64,000 bases of DNA from Sphingobacteriales bacterium (GTDB taxonomy: Bacteria; Bacteroidota; Bacteroidia; Chitinophagales; Chitinophagaceae): the NCBI GenBank assembly GCA_004144175.1, contig SEFT01000007.1, positions 1-64,000 on the forward strand. The letters run 5' to 3'. How positions within the stretch are numbered: the first letter of the stretch is position 1; every line of letters starts with the position of its first letter. The translations under genes were made by a program, and so were the position numbers. Shown piece after piece: positions 7,906 through 16,522 of this stretch. The notes under the pieces were generated by a model. It ran no database searches. It was given only the letters and a program-made list of their open reading frames with translations, and was not told the DNA's origin.

Positions 7906-9220
7906 GATAACCTTGTACGGCGGTGCCATAAGGGGTGGTAAGTCTTACTGGCTATGCCTGCTGCTGCTTGCTTATTGCTTTAAGTATCCCGGCAGCCGGT
8001 GGCTGATCGTCCGCGAGACGCAGCCTACTATGAGGCGCACCATATTGCAAACCTTCGACCAGCTGATGGACAAGGGCCTGCACCGCTACCTGAAAGGCTT
8101 CAACCAACAAACCATGACCGCAACCTTCAATAACAGCAGCCAGATCATCTTTATGTCTGAAAGCTATGATACCGATAAAGATCTGAACCGCTTCCGCGGG
8201 CTGGAGATCAATGGTGCGGGTATAGATGAGTTGAATGAAATGCAGGAAGCTACATTCAATAAGATCATCGAGCGCTCCGGTTCGTGGAATGGTGCTGAGG
8301 GCTGCCCCGTAAAGATACTGGCCACCTGCAACCCTACTGACGGCTGGGTAAGGGACAAGTTTTACAAACCGTGGAGTGCCGGCAGCCTGCCAAACGGCTT
8401 CGCTTACGTACCGGCCAAGATAACGGACAACCCTTACCTGTCGCCCGACTACCTGGAGTCACTGAAGTCGCTGCCGCGTTATGAATATGAAGTATTTGTA
8501 AATGGTAACTGGGACCTGCAGGTTAAGAAAGGCGGGGAGTTCTACAAATGCTTCCAGATGGACAAGCATATAGGTAAAGTGAATTATGACCCATCGCTGC
8601 CGCTGCATATAAGTTGGGATGAGAATGTGAATCCGTACCTGCCCTGTGGCATCTTCCAGATAGCTGGTAAGGCTTTATACATGATAGATGAAATAGCAGG
8701 CCGCAACCCGGGCAATTCTGTGCCTGACGTGTGCAGAGAAATCAAGAGAAAGTATCCGGGGCATACAGCAGGCTTGTTTGTATATGGCGATGCTACTTCG
8801 CAGAAGCGTGATGTAAAGCTGGAGAACGGCAGCAACTTTTACCGGTTGATACAAGACCACCTGGCCGAGTATAGACCATCCCTGCGTGTGCTGTCCTCCA
8901 ACCCATCGGTGACGACGCGCGGCAACTTTATAAACACAATACTCGAGACAGGCTTCGGAGGTATATCGCTACTGATAGATGAACACTGCCAGCTGACGAT
9001 AGCCGACTTTACGAACACCAAAGAAGCATCGGACGGGAGAAAGCACAAGGAAACAGCTCTGAACGAGCAGAAAGTACAATACCAGAAGGCAGGCCACTTT
9101 ACAGATCTTACCGACTATCTTATTTGCTATGCCTTCAGGGATGAATTTCAAACGTATCTGCATGGCAGTAAGAGCATGAACTGGTCAGCAGGAAGAGGGA
9201 CGAGCAAGAATACCTATTAA
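7790..9220 (+). CDS. phage terminase large subunit
   Basis: Up to 476 residues. Walker A GGAIRGGKS lies at about residues 44-52 and Walker B AGIDELNEM near residue 146. Later ISWDENVNPY and YGDATSQKRD supply the acidic residues of the RNase H-like nuclease. It cuts concatemers and pumps DNA into the prohead with ATP. The upstream PTPKQREAM is the adenine-binding Q-motif of the family, so translation should begin before 7883. The ATG at 7790 gives a 116-base overlap with the small subunit; TTG at 7835 is another choice and ATG at 7883 would lose the Q-motif. Confidence 0.93.
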   Translation: MPIKKKNSITKALYFLTSAIILRPTPKQREAMAIADKHRITLYGGAIRGGKSYWLCLLLLAYCFKYPGSRWLIVRETQPTMRRTILQTFDQLMDKGLHRYLKGFNQQTMTATFNNSSQIIFMSESYDTDKDLNRFRGLEINGAGIDELNEMQEATFNKIIERSGSWNGAEGCPVKILATCNPTDGWVRDKFYKPWSAGSLPNGFAYVPAKITDNPYLSPDYLESLKSLPRYEYEVFVNGNWDLQVKKGGEFYKCFQMDKHIGKVNYDPSLPLHISWDENVNPYLPCGIFQIAGKALYMIDEIAGRNPGNSVPDVCREIKRKYPGHTAGLFVYGDATSQKRDVKLENGSNFYRLIQDHLAEYRPSLRVLSSNPSVTTRGNFINTILETGFGGISLLIDEHCQLTIADFTNTKEASDGRKHKETALNEQKVQYQKAGHFTDLTDYLICYAFRDEFQTYLHGSKSMNWSAGRGTSKNTY

Positions 9221-9237
9221 ACCAAAAACCTATCAAT

Positions 9238-9435
9238 ATGATAACACTATGCACTTGGTATGCGCTGGGCATACCGGCTATGCTGTCGCTTACTGCGCTG
9301 ATAGCGCTCTACGAACGCGACTACCTGCATGCCGACACACTAAGGATCAAAGACTGTATGCGCCTGAGCCTCATCAGCTGGCTGCTGGTGCCTATGGCTA
9401 TTGTATGGTTATGTATCAGATGGAGGAAAATATAA
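9238..9435 (+). CDS. small membrane protein, two predicted TM helices
   Basis: A 65-residue protein with hydrophobic segments WYALGIPAMLSLTALIAL and LSLISWLLVPMAIVWLCI around a short charged loop (ERDYLHADTLRIKD). It is preceded by ACCAAAAACCTATCAAT, the recurring phage leader. No family is recognised. It sits between packaging and connector genes, so a role in lysis is less likely than for the pair at 29.5 kb. Confidence 0.6.
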   Translation: MITLCTWYALGIPAMLSLTALIALYERDYLHADTLRIKDCMRLSLISWLLVPMAIVWLCIRWRKI

Positions 9436-9441
9436 CAGGCC

Positions 9442-10190
9442 ATGGGATATATCATCAAAAGCGATTACCAAAAGCAGATACAGCCATCGCTGCTCAACCA
9501 GCTAACACAGGACGACGATGCCATACGCGCTGCCGCAGAACAAGCAGCAGAAGCCGAGGTGCGTAGCTACCTGGCGGGCCTATACGATATGGAGCGCGAA
9601 TGGACACCAGTTACGGAATGGTCGGATGCTGCACCGTATAAAGCAGGCAGCAGGGTTTACGATAGCGAACAGGTTTTATACCACGCAAAGTTTCCATTCC
9701 CGGTATTTGATGCACAGGCTATGTACAAGCGCGGTGATAAGGTGTGGTGGAAAGACAAGACTTACGAATGTCGTATAGCCACCACAGCCCTGGGCCACGA
9801 AACAGCCTTGCAGCAGCGGAACATTCAAAGCTTGCCCGCGGTAAACGTTTGCCCCGACAATGCACTGATAGGCGCACAGTACTGGGCCGACCTGGGTGCT
9901 TACCAAATAGCGGCAGGGGCAGCTTTAAGTAGTGATGCTTACTGGCGCTGGGCGATAGCCGCAATCACCAACTGCTGATCTATACGATCGATATAGCGCT
10001 GTACCACCTGCACAGCAGGCTATCGCCGGGTAACATTCCTAAGATACGGCTTGCACGCTACAGTCAGGCTATATCATGGCTGAAACAAGTAGCCGCAGGC
10101 GAATTGACAATAGACTTGCCAAGGCTACCTGCAACGGAAAAAGGGCGTATCCGGTTTGGCGGCAACATTAAACAGATCAACTCATACTAG
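9442..10190 (+). pseudogene. DUF1320/Mu gp36-like connector protein, frameshifted
   Basis: The first frame (9442-9978) begins MGYIIKSDYQKQIQ and contains AAEQAAEAEVRSYLAGLYD, typical of DUF1320 (Mu gp36) head-tail connector proteins. After YWR at 9940-9948 it drifts out of family and stops at 9978. The -1 frame from 9948 continues the family exactly (LGDSRNHQLLIYTIDIALYHLHSR) to the TAG at 10188-10190. One base is therefore missing near 9946-9950. There is no slippery heptamer, so I read it as a mutation or a sequence error. The stop abuts the portal start at 10191. Confidence 0.75.
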
Positions 10191-11441
10191 ATGAAACTAT
10201 TCGGAATCAATATTACCAAAGCCCGACAGTCAGATATAAACTTGCCCAATCAGTCGAAGCCCGGACTCGCACAGCAAATAGCCCCGGTGCCGCTCGAGCG
10301 CATAAGGCAGGATGTATATACCTGGCGAGATAGCATACGCGAGGCAGAGCAGGCATGGTTTCCGCACCGCGTGAAGCAACAGCGACTATACCTGGATACT
10401 AACCTGAATGGGCATGTGCTCAGTGTAAAAGAACGCAGGAAGGATATAACTCTTTTGCGCGATTTTACTTTATGCGATGCGCAGGGAAATGAGAGCGCGG
10501 AGCTTAAAACCTTGTTTCAGCAGGAGTGGTTTTACGATGCAGTTTCTTACGCGCTGGACGCTATCTGGTACGGCTATTCTCTGATATCACTTGGCGATAT
10601 TAAAGACGGAATATTTGCCGACAGCACTGTAATAAAACGCTGGCATGTAAGCCCTGAGCGCGAAGAGGTGACTAATTATATATACCATCCCACAGGCACA
10701 AGCTTTACGCAGGATGATATAGCCAACTGGCATCTATGGGTGAAGGCACCGGCTGATAGTGGCATCAGCAATTGCGGCTATGGCTTATTCAACAGCATTG
10801 CACTTTATGAGATCATCCTGCGGAACACGCTCGGCTACAATGCAGACTTTGTTGAGCTTTTTGCACAGCCCTACCGTATAGGCAGAACGACCAAGACCAA
10901 CGAAGCGGAACGCGCCGAGCTGGAACTGGCCCTTCAGGCAATGGGTAGCAGCTCATACGCTATCATCGACCCGACAGACGATATACAATTTATCGAATCA
11001 AAGCTTTCCGGCACTGGTTGGCAATCTTACGACAACCTGGATAAGCGCTGCATGAAGATGATATCGAAGATTGGCTTGGGCCATGCCGATGCGCTGGATA
11101 GTGTGCCCGGTGAACTGGGCGCGGGTAAAGGAGCCGATAACCCCGTATATGCAGCGCTGAAAGACAAGCAGACCAAAGACGGGCGATTCATCGAAGGCAT
11201 TGTGAATAACCAACTAATACCTAAGATGCGGGCGCTGGGCTTCAATATTCCGTCGGGCTATCGCTTTGGCTATACCAATGATGAGGAACAGGAAACCTTC
11301 CGCAGGCGTCAAGATGAGAGCAATAAAGCAACCGCCGATATAGCGCTGAGTATGAAACAAGCCGGGCTGCAAATGACCGCCAGGTATTTCGAAGAACGCA
11401 CAGGTATCCCGACAGAAATGTCAACCAGCAATAACCAATAA
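10191..11441 (+). CDS. DUF935 family phage portal protein (Mu gp29-like)
   Basis: A 416-residue protein of usual family length. Conserved blocks include RQDVYTWRDSIREAEQAWFP, VKERRKDITLLRDF, FYDAVSYALDAIWYGYSLISL and GYGLFNSIALYEIILRN, followed by an acidic, low-complexity C-terminus (DEEQETFRRRQDESNKATADIAL). Portals form the dodecameric ring through which DNA enters the head and to which the neck is fixed. The start is fixed by the TAG/ATG junction with the connector gene. Confidence 0.92.
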   Translation: MKLFGINITKARQSDINLPNQSKPGLAQQIAPVPLERIRQDVYTWRDSIREAEQAWFPHRVKQQRLYLDTNLNGHVLSVKERRKDITLLRDFTLCDAQGNESAELKTLFQQEWFYDAVSYALDAIWYGYSLISLGDIKDGIFADSTVIKRWHVSPEREEVTNYIYHPTGTSFTQDDIANWHLWVKAPADSGISNCGYGLFNSIALYEIILRNTLGYNADFVELFAQPYRIGRTTKTNEAERAELELALQAMGSSSYAIIDPTDDIQFIESKLSGTGWQSYDNLDKRCMKMISKIGLGHADALDSVPGELGAGKGADNPVYAALKDKQTKDGRFIEGIVNNQLIPKMRALGFNIPSGYRFGYTNDEEQETFRRRQDESNKATADIALSMKQAGLQMTARYFEERTGIPTEMSTSNNQ

Positions 11442-11473
11442 AAACCAATACTCACCATGAAAAACACAACCAT

Positions 11474-11989
11474 ATGACCAGCCCACTGATAAACGCGTGT
11501 AAAAGCATTACCGACCGGGCAGAAATGATAAACGGCATAGATCATGTTGCCATTTGGAACAACCAGATACAAGGTGTTATAGATGGCACAGGAGATCCAT
11601 TTCACCTTCCTGCACTGTTTGTCGAACTGCTTTTTGGCACACAGCATAACCTTGGTGTTAAGGTGACGCAAGCCGACTTGACATGGCGGCTGCATATAGC
11701 CCATGAACAGCTAATCAGCACCCCTGATCAGAGCTTTGTGGTGATGGAGCTACGCGACCAGGTAAAGAAGGCCTTCCTTGGCTACAAGCCAACTAACTGC
11801 GGAAGGCTGCAGTATGTGACTGAAGTGCCCGACACCAATCATGGCAATCTGTACCACTATACCATCGACTTTACCTGCAGCTTTATCGATACAAAAGGAA
11901 GTCCACTGGATCCCGATTCGGATGACTGGCTTATAAAAGAACCACCAACCTGCATAGAAATAAACATAGACAAAGAAAACCAACTATAA
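11474..11989 (+). CDS. phage structural protein, possibly gp37-like tail terminator
   Basis: A 171-residue protein. VELLFGTQHNLGVKVTQADLTWRLHIAHEQL and LRDQVKKAFLGYKPTNCGRLQYVTEVPD, followed by strands HYTIDFTCSFID, resemble the compact fold of phage tail-terminator/completion proteins, and its position between portal and baseplate J fits. This is inference. A six-codon reading (ATG at 11457, ending at the start codon in an ATGA overlap) precedes it and could couple translation. Confidence 0.5.
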   Translation: MTSPLINACKSITDRAEMINGIDHVAIWNNQIQGVIDGTGDPFHLPALFVELLFGTQHNLGVKVTQADLTWRLHIAHEQLISTPDQSFVVMELRDQVKKAFLGYKPTNCGRLQYVTEVPDTNHGNLYHYTIDFTCSFIDTKGSPLDPDSDDWLIKEPPTCIEINIDKENQL

Positions 11990-11992
11990 ACC

Positions 11993-12835
11993 ATGGCAAG
12001 AACAATTGCAGAAATTCAAGACCAGATGATAGCAGCCGTACAGGCCGATGCTGATCTGGCGGGCATTAACAGCCCATCAAAACGCGCGCTTTGGCGACTG
12101 TGGACCTATGTAGTAGCCGTTGCCATATCGGTATTTGAGCAAATGCTGGATATAGCCAGGGCTGATTTTGAAACCATCGTGAGTGAAGCACCTCCGGCTA
12201 CATCAGCCTGGATAAGCAATAAGATGATGGAGTTCCAGTATGACGCTGTCAGTCCGCAAAATATCCAGTTGATCAATCTGGTGCCGAAGTATCCGGTAGT
12301 AGACGAAAGCCTGCGCATCATTACCCGTTGTGGTGTTAATCTGAGCGCGTATAACACAGTGCTGGTAAAAGTGGCTAAAGGCGCGCCGCTGGAAGCGCTC
12401 AGCGAAACAGAGCGCCTCGCGGCACAAGGCTACATTCGCAGCATAGGTATTGCAGGGATCGATTATGTAGTAATGTCGCTACCGCCGGATCGCTTGCTGA
12501 TACAGGCCGATATATACATCAGTGGTGCTGTGCTGGGATATGTAGTAGGAGATATGCAGGTAGCTATAGCCAATTATCTGTCCGGTATCCCCTTCGATGG
12601 TGTTATGAAGATCGTGGACCTTATCGATACAATGAAAAGCTTGCCGGGCATCACAGACGTAGTATTAAAAAACGTTACCGCGCGCAGAGCTGCTGATGAT
12701 ATCGCCGTGAGTACATATATCGTCAAAGATAAAAGGCTGCTCGAATCTAAATGGCAGACACACGCAGGCTATATGATACCTGAAGACACTCCCGGACAAA
12801 CGCTATCTGAAACATTAACCTATACGATACAGTAA
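11993..12835 (+). CDS. baseplate J-like protein (Mu gp47/P2 J type)
   Basis: A 280-residue protein. The N-terminal helix MARTIAEIQDQMIAAVQADADLAGI, then WRLWTYVVAVAISVFEQMLDIARADFE, and the C-terminal segment ILIQADIYISGAV ... VAIANYLSGIPFDGVMKIVDLIDTMKSLPGI follow the baseplate J pattern, in which subunits form the wedge ring of contractile tails. This placement ahead of the capsid genes is characteristic of the Bacteroidota Mu-like layout seen here. Its stop overlaps the next ATG by one base. Confidence 0.85.
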   Translation: MARTIAEIQDQMIAAVQADADLAGINSPSKRALWRLWTYVVAVAISVFEQMLDIARADFETIVSEAPPATSAWISNKMMEFQYDAVSPQNIQLINLVPKYPVVDESLRIITRCGVNLSAYNTVLVKVAKGAPLEALSETERLAAQGYIRSIGIAGIDYVVMSLPPDRLLIQADIYISGAVLGYVVGDMQVAIANYLSGIPFDGVMKIVDLIDTMKSLPGITDVVLKNVTARRAADDIAVSTYIVKDKRLLESKWQTHAGYMIPEDTPGQTLSETLTYTIQ

Positions 12836-13500
12836 TGCCATACAATATCAACTATACGAGCCTTGTACATGATACTCTTCCGCCAGATAAGCGTACCACG
12901 CGGCATTCACGATGGCTGGTAGCATTGTTGTCGCCAATAGTATGGCTTAAAGAAGAGTTCTTCGGCTTATACATGCAGGGGGCAACATATGCTGCATTCG
13001 TTCCGCTGACCGTCTATAATAAGGGTACGCGCGTAATTTTCAACCGCGTGATATGGGAAAGCTTGATGGATAATAATAATAGATTGATCCCCTTTCCGGG
13101 ATACTGGAAGCGGCTGTCAATACCCGTTATCGGCGCCGAGGAACGGGTCTGGTATAGTGGCCACACGATCGTTCTCGAGTGGGCGCTCAATAAGATGTTC
13201 AAAAGAACATTTCGCCAGCCACCAGCACAGTCAGATATCTATATTGTCACTAATCGTGTTGTGAACCTTCCTTTTTTTGTCAGCGATGGAGATGTACATA
13301 ACAGCAGCTCCGTAGGGCTCGACGATTCAGTAGGATATGTGAAGGCGGAACAGATGGTGTATCCGGGCGAGGTATCACCGGCGGGCAATTTCACCATTCA
13401 TGCACCGCAGGCGATGACCGGCACCGGAGATGCGCTAATACGATTTGCGAAACAGTACACACCGCAGGGGATATTTATTGAAGTAAAATTTGACAACTAA
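12835..13500 (+). CDS. uncharacterised phage baseplate/tail protein
   Basis: A 221-residue protein with no confident family. LLSPIVWLKEEFFGLYMQG and PLTVYNKGTRVIFNRVIWESLMDNNN look like the N-terminal domain of a baseplate-to-fibre adaptor; the C-terminal 100 residues are beta-rich. The ATG overlaps the stop of baseplate J, which argues for co-translation and an adjacent position in the baseplate. Confidence 0.6.
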   Translation: MPYNINYTSLVHDTLPPDKRTTRHSRWLVALLSPIVWLKEEFFGLYMQGATYAAFVPLTVYNKGTRVIFNRVIWESLMDNNNRLIPFPGYWKRLSIPVIGAEERVWYSGHTIVLEWALNKMFKRTFRQPPAQSDIYIVTNRVVNLPFFVSDGDVHNSSSVGLDDSVGYVKAEQMVYPGEVSPAGNFTIHAPQAMTGTGDALIRFAKQYTPQGIFIEVKFDN

Positions 13501-13505
13501 CAACT

Positions 13506-14321
13506 ATGAAAAGAATAGATACGAGTAACATAACCAATGAAATAAGAATGCCGGTAACAAAGGCGGTGTTTGACCATTTGCAGGGCGCTTCTGCCGAAGC
13601 AGCGAGTTTCCTAGCGTACTTTTTATTCGATACCCTACCTGTAGCGAACACGTTGTATATTTTACATGGTGGCATTGTAGACCGTACATATGCTAACCAG
13701 GGTGGCGGTATTTCTACCGTATCACAAGGTTTGGCCTATTGGAATGGCGAATTGTATGAAATTCCCAGCGGAGGATTCATAGATGCAGGCGCTTCAAACC
13801 ATGACGTTCTCGTGTATCTTGATAACGCTCTTGCATACGGTGCTAATACTGTAAAATTTAGTGATAACGTGGACAGACCCGTTTTACAGCGCATGGTGAT
13901 GAAATTTAGAGCAGCTATACCCGGCAGTATCAGCAGTGGCGATTACATATGTGAATACGATAATGTCGTACGGATGCATTCTCCCAGGCCTGTAGTAGAA
14001 AACTCGGCAAACTGGACCAATACCTATTATGTCAAATTTGATCGTAATTACAATACTTTTTTTTCTACAGTAGGCGGTTCTTTAAAAATGGCGTTTGATC
14101 TTGACCCTACCAAACTTTCAATAGGTGCAACAACACGGTTACATCTGACTTTTCCTGCAAGCGTTACTTCTGTTAGCTATATAACATCGGGTAATACCCA
14201 TGTTCAGGAGGAAAATGGTACCCTCGCTTCTGTAACGCCAGGCGTTGCTACGACGATATACGTGACGTACCATGGCTTTGGTAATGGATGGCATCGCATC
14301 AGCGTAAATGTAGTACACTAA
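13506..14321 (+). CDS. phage tail fibre/spike-like protein
   Basis: A 271-residue beta-rich protein. Residues 1-60 (MPVTKAVFDHLQGASAEAASFLAYF) form a helical attachment segment, then glycine/asparagine-rich strands (TYANQGGGISTVSQGLAYWNGELYEIPSGGFID) follow as in fibre heads that contact the host surface. Position after the baseplate proteins supports a fibre or spike role. Base use is AT-richer than in neighbouring structural genes, as often seen for exchanged fibre genes. Confidence 0.58.
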   Translation: MKRIDTSNITNEIRMPVTKAVFDHLQGASAEAASFLAYFLFDTLPVANTLYILHGGIVDRTYANQGGGISTVSQGLAYWNGELYEIPSGGFIDAGASNHDVLVYLDNALAYGANTVKFSDNVDRPVLQRMVMKFRAAIPGSISSGDYICEYDNVVRMHSPRPVVENSANWTNTYYVKFDRNYNTFFSTVGGSLKMAFDLDPTKLSIGATTRLHLTFPASVTSVSYITSGNTHVQEENGTLASVTPGVATTIYVTYHGFGNGWHRISVNVVH

Positions 14322-14343
14322 TCACCATAGAACCTATACCACC

Positions 14344-14541
14344 ATGAGTAAAAGAGACAAAATGTTCTACTACGTGAAGCCGCAATTGAGAGACCTGATA
14401 CTTGGCTACGCCGAAAGGAATAACATGAACAAGAGCGAAGTTTGCAACCATTTTGCGAAGGAGTTTTTTGCACGGATGACGGGCGCAGAAAAGTCGCAGT
14501 TATTAGCATCTTCAAGGCAACAGCAAGCCGGCGACTGCTAA
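14344..14541 (+). CDS. small basic protein, possible ribbon-helix-helix type
   Basis: A 65-residue protein: MSKRDKMFYYVKPQLRDLILGYAERNNMNKSEVCNHFAKEFF reads as a short strand followed by two helices, the layout of a ribbon-helix-helix DNA-binding domain, though no clear family match is visible. It is the last gene of the first phage block, preceded by GAACCTATACCACC and followed by a strong terminator. Confidence 0.5.
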   Translation: MSKRDKMFYYVKPQLRDLILGYAERNNMNKSEVCNHFAKEFFARMTGAEKSQLLASSRQQQAGDC

Positions 14542-14570
14542 TATTCTTAAGGTGCAGATTCTAATAACGG

Positions 14571-14606
14571 AACGCCGGGCAAGTACTGCCCGGCGTTACT
14601 CTTTTA
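14571..14606. terminator. bidirectional rho-independent terminator
   Basis: A perfect 10-base stem (14571-14580, 14588-14597), 7-base loop and a pyrimidine-rich tail on the plus strand. It ends the first phage block and can also serve the convergent gene at 14604-14831. Confidence 0.8.
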
Positions 14607-14831
14607 TGTTCTTTCCTTGCTTGGTAGAGATGCTGATTTGGCTGCTTGTTCCATCAGATCGCTGGCCATCACGACCGCCTCAACAAATGTTTCAGCTTTG
14701 ATGTACGCAAACATGAGTCTGCCCTGTCCATCCTTTTCATAATAGACATCCGTATTCAGCGGTCTGTTCTGCGTATCCTCTTCGCAAGACACGATGGTAT
14801 TGTTTGCAAATACTATTCTGTATATCGGCAT
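14604..14831 (-). CDS. hypothetical small protein, antisense within the prophage
   Basis: A 75-residue protein, MPIYRIVFANNTIVSCEEDT ..., with YYEKDGQGRLMFAYIKAETFVEAVVMASDLMEQAA, plausibly a small alpha/beta domain. No family is recognised. It runs against the phage genes and ends at a shared terminator, which is the layout of a cargo (moron) gene. Its product may act in the lysogen; this is inference. Confidence 0.55.
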   Translation of the reverse strand: MPIYRIVFANNTIVSCEEDTQNRPLNTDVYYEKDGQGRLMFAYIKAETFVEAVVMASDLMEQAAKSASLPSKERT

Positions 14832-15030
14832 CTAGCCACACCGTTTGCAGTAAATTTAGCGTTTTCTCACGAAATGTTGCGAACGTACACACTGGCAATT
14901 TATCATTGTCCAAACGTATAGTTGATGTAAAAGACGCTTTAGTATGATTGTTCCGGATGTGCTGTAAATATGTACAGCGTTGGATTTAGGACATTTACCC
15001 CTATTGTATTTTGAGCTGTGTACTATGTGT

Positions 15031-15038
15031 TACTTTTG
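15031..15038 (+). promoter_or_regulatory. candidate -7 element (TACTTTTG)
   Basis: Exact match to TAnnTTTG with a TTG at 15011-15013 (17-base spacer, a little short of consensus). It lies 8 bases before the ATG at 15046, so a transcript from it would be nearly leaderless. Confidence 0.35.
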
Positions 15039-15045
15039 TTTCAGG

Positions 15046-15297
15046 ATGTTTGACGCAGAAGAAAATATGAGCAGCGGCCTGAGAAGGGAAGACCATTTCC
15101 GCTCGAGGTACGCAGGTAATATGCCTGTGGTCGGTGGCACTGTGGTAATAGCTTTTGCTTACGATCGTGCAACATCTTTTGTTATTGATTTCTTATTGAA
15201 CGACGGTAGCAGGGCAGAATGGCAATATGCCTCCCGCGATGATCGTAATTTTGACATCAGCAGGATATCTGCTGTGCTAAATAAGGGGAATAACTAG
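15046..15297 (+). CDS. hypothetical small protein (cargo-type gene)
   Basis: An 83-residue protein from the ATG at 15046 (MFDAEENMSSGLRREDHF); ATG 15067 is possible, and the upstream frame back to 14980 includes the putative promoter. The segment GTVVIAFAYDRATSFVIDFLLNDGSRAEWQYASRDDR looks like a small beta-sandwich. No family is known. It has its own candidate promoter and terminator and lies between two phage operons. Confidence 0.55.
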   Translation: MFDAEENMSSGLRREDHFRSRYAGNMPVVGGTVVIAFAYDRATSFVIDFLLNDGSRAEWQYASRDDRNFDISRISAVLNKGNN

Positions 15298-15345
15298 ATC
15301 CCCTTTCAATCTTATCATTCATATACTTTTTATAGGTGGTTTTAG

Positions 15346-15375
15346 ATCCTGCACTTCTGTGCAGGATTTTTTCTT
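15346..15375 (+). terminator. rho-independent terminator
   Basis: A 9-base perfect stem (15346-15354, 15359-15367) with a tetraloop and a run of T. It closes the small cargo block before the next phage promoter candidate. Confidence 0.85.
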
Positions 15376-15390
15376 TTCAATTACTCCAAC

Positions 15391-15445
15391 AAAGGGGGTG
15401 TGTAAAACTGTCCATCCCTGATAAACATCTGACCTTTACAACCAG
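15391..15445 (+). promoter_or_regulatory. candidate phage late promoter block, copy 1
   Basis: Begins AAAGGGGGTGTGTAAAAC, then CTGATAAACATCTGACC before the ATG at 15446. A near copy lies at 26478-26529 in front of the third phage block. Both follow a non-phage insert and both place GGGGGTGTG about 50 bases before the start codon (52 and 49), so I infer a phage-specific promoter or activator site. Confidence 0.6.
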
Positions 15446-16519
15446 ATGCGATTCCAATATACTATAGACCAAACAGCAGATGAGCCGGTGATGCTCATCA
15501 ACAAACACATCGGGCACGACGATGCCGATGGCGAAGGCATCATGGGCGCACAGTTCCAGGCCGAATTGCTAACGCTCGATACCATGGGCAAAAAACGCAT
15601 ACAGTTATGGATCAACAGTCCCGGCGGATCGGTAATGGATGGTATGAACATCCGTAGCGCCATCCTCCGCAGCAAGACGCCTGTGGATACATATTGCGTA
15701 GGTGTTGCTGCCAGCGAGGCTGCCAACATCTTCCAGGCGGGCCGCAAGCGTACCATGGCCGACTATGCCTTCATGATGATCCACAATCCCTTTCAGTCCG
15801 GGGCAGCCGAAGCAGATGCCGAAGCATTTCGATCGTTTCGCGATAGCATAGTAATAACGCTCAGCGCACGAAGCGGTAAAAGCAAAGAGGAAGTAATAAG
15901 CATGATGGAACAACAAGCATGGCTCAGCGCCAGCGAGTGCTTTCTACAAGGCTTTTGCGATGAGATAGAGGTGAGCCATGAGCAGGAACAGCCAACCGTG
16001 TTTCCGCAAACAAATATTAAAAGCGCCTGGTGTGCATACAACAATGCGCTCAACCAGGTATTAAATAAAGCAAAACCCTATAACATGCTAAGAATAGCAA
16101 ATAAACTAATGCTGCCCAAAGATGCAAATGAGGACAGTATAATACGCGCCATAACGGCCATGGAAAACAGGGCGCAGGCCGCCGAAGCCCTGTTGGCCAA
16201 TACAAAGACACAACTCTGCAAAGCGCAGGAAGAATTAGATGCAGCACAGCAAAATGTAAATGAGCTAAAGGAGCAACAAGCGATAACCGAAGTGTCCGGG
16301 TTCGCAAATAGTGGCCGTATCAAGAATGATGCATCAGTCATCAAACAATGGGCTGCAAAGTGGCTGACAGACCCTGAGGGTGTAAAGGCAATGCTGGAAG
16401 CACTGCCCCTTAATAAAACAGCCATCCGTATAAATGACGAAACGGAAATGCCTGCCAGTGTATACGGTGCTGCAGGTGTAATGATAAATATTGCTAATAA
16501 AAACAACCAATTGAAATAA
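15446..16519 (+). CDS. ClpP-type prohead protease with C-terminal scaffold region
   Basis: A 357-residue protein. Residues 1-190 are a ClpP/SppA-like serine protease: INSPGGSVMDGMNI (57-70), catalytic Ser90 in VGVAASEAAN, and His113 in MMIHNPF. Residues 210-300 are helical and coiled-coil-like (ENRAQAAEALLANTKTQLCKAQEELDAAQQNVNELKEQQA), typical of a phage scaffold tail that guides capsid assembly and is then digested. A second start at 16085 may make the scaffold alone. It is the first gene of the second phage block, directly behind the candidate promoter. Confidence 0.9.
   Translation: MRFQYTIDQTADEPVMLINKHIGHDDADGEGIMGAQFQAELLTLDTMGKKRIQLWINSPGGSVMDGMNIRSAILRSKTPVDTYCVGVAASEAANIFQAGRKRTMADYAFMMIHNPFQSGAAEADAEAFRSFRDSIVITLSARSGKSKEEVISMMEQQAWLSASECFLQGFCDEIEVSHEQEQPTVFPQTNIKSAWCAYNNALNQVLNKAKPYNMLRIANKLMLPKDANEDSIIRAITAMENRAQAAEALLANTKTQLCKAQEELDAAQQNVNELKEQQAITEVSGFANSGRIKNDASVIKQWAAKWLTDPEGVKAMLEALPLNKTAIRINDETEMPASVYGAAGVMINIANKNNQLK
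16085..16519 (+). other. possible internal translation start for a separate scaffold protein
   Basis: The in-frame ATG at 16085 is preceded by CAAAACCCTATAAC, the same leader word that precedes true starts elsewhere in this phage. It sits exactly at the junction of protease and scaffold regions. Internal scaffold starts are known in lambda (C/Nu3) and Mu (I/Z). The product would be 144 residues. Confidence 0.45.
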
Positions 16520-16522
16520 CAA

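Noticed and set aside
7273-7929. 218-codon open frame on the minus strand over the terminase small subunit
   Set aside because: It is fully antisense to a gene with a recognisable packaging role, has no domain pattern and fits the reverse of a codon-biased gene.
9930-9960. Programmed frameshift as the explanation for the gp36-like gene
   Set aside because: No slippery heptamer is present at the switch, and gp36-like proteins are not known to use frameshifting.
11457-11476. Six-codon reading ending at the start of the 11474 gene
   Set aside because: Too short to support as a gene; noted only as a possible coupling element.
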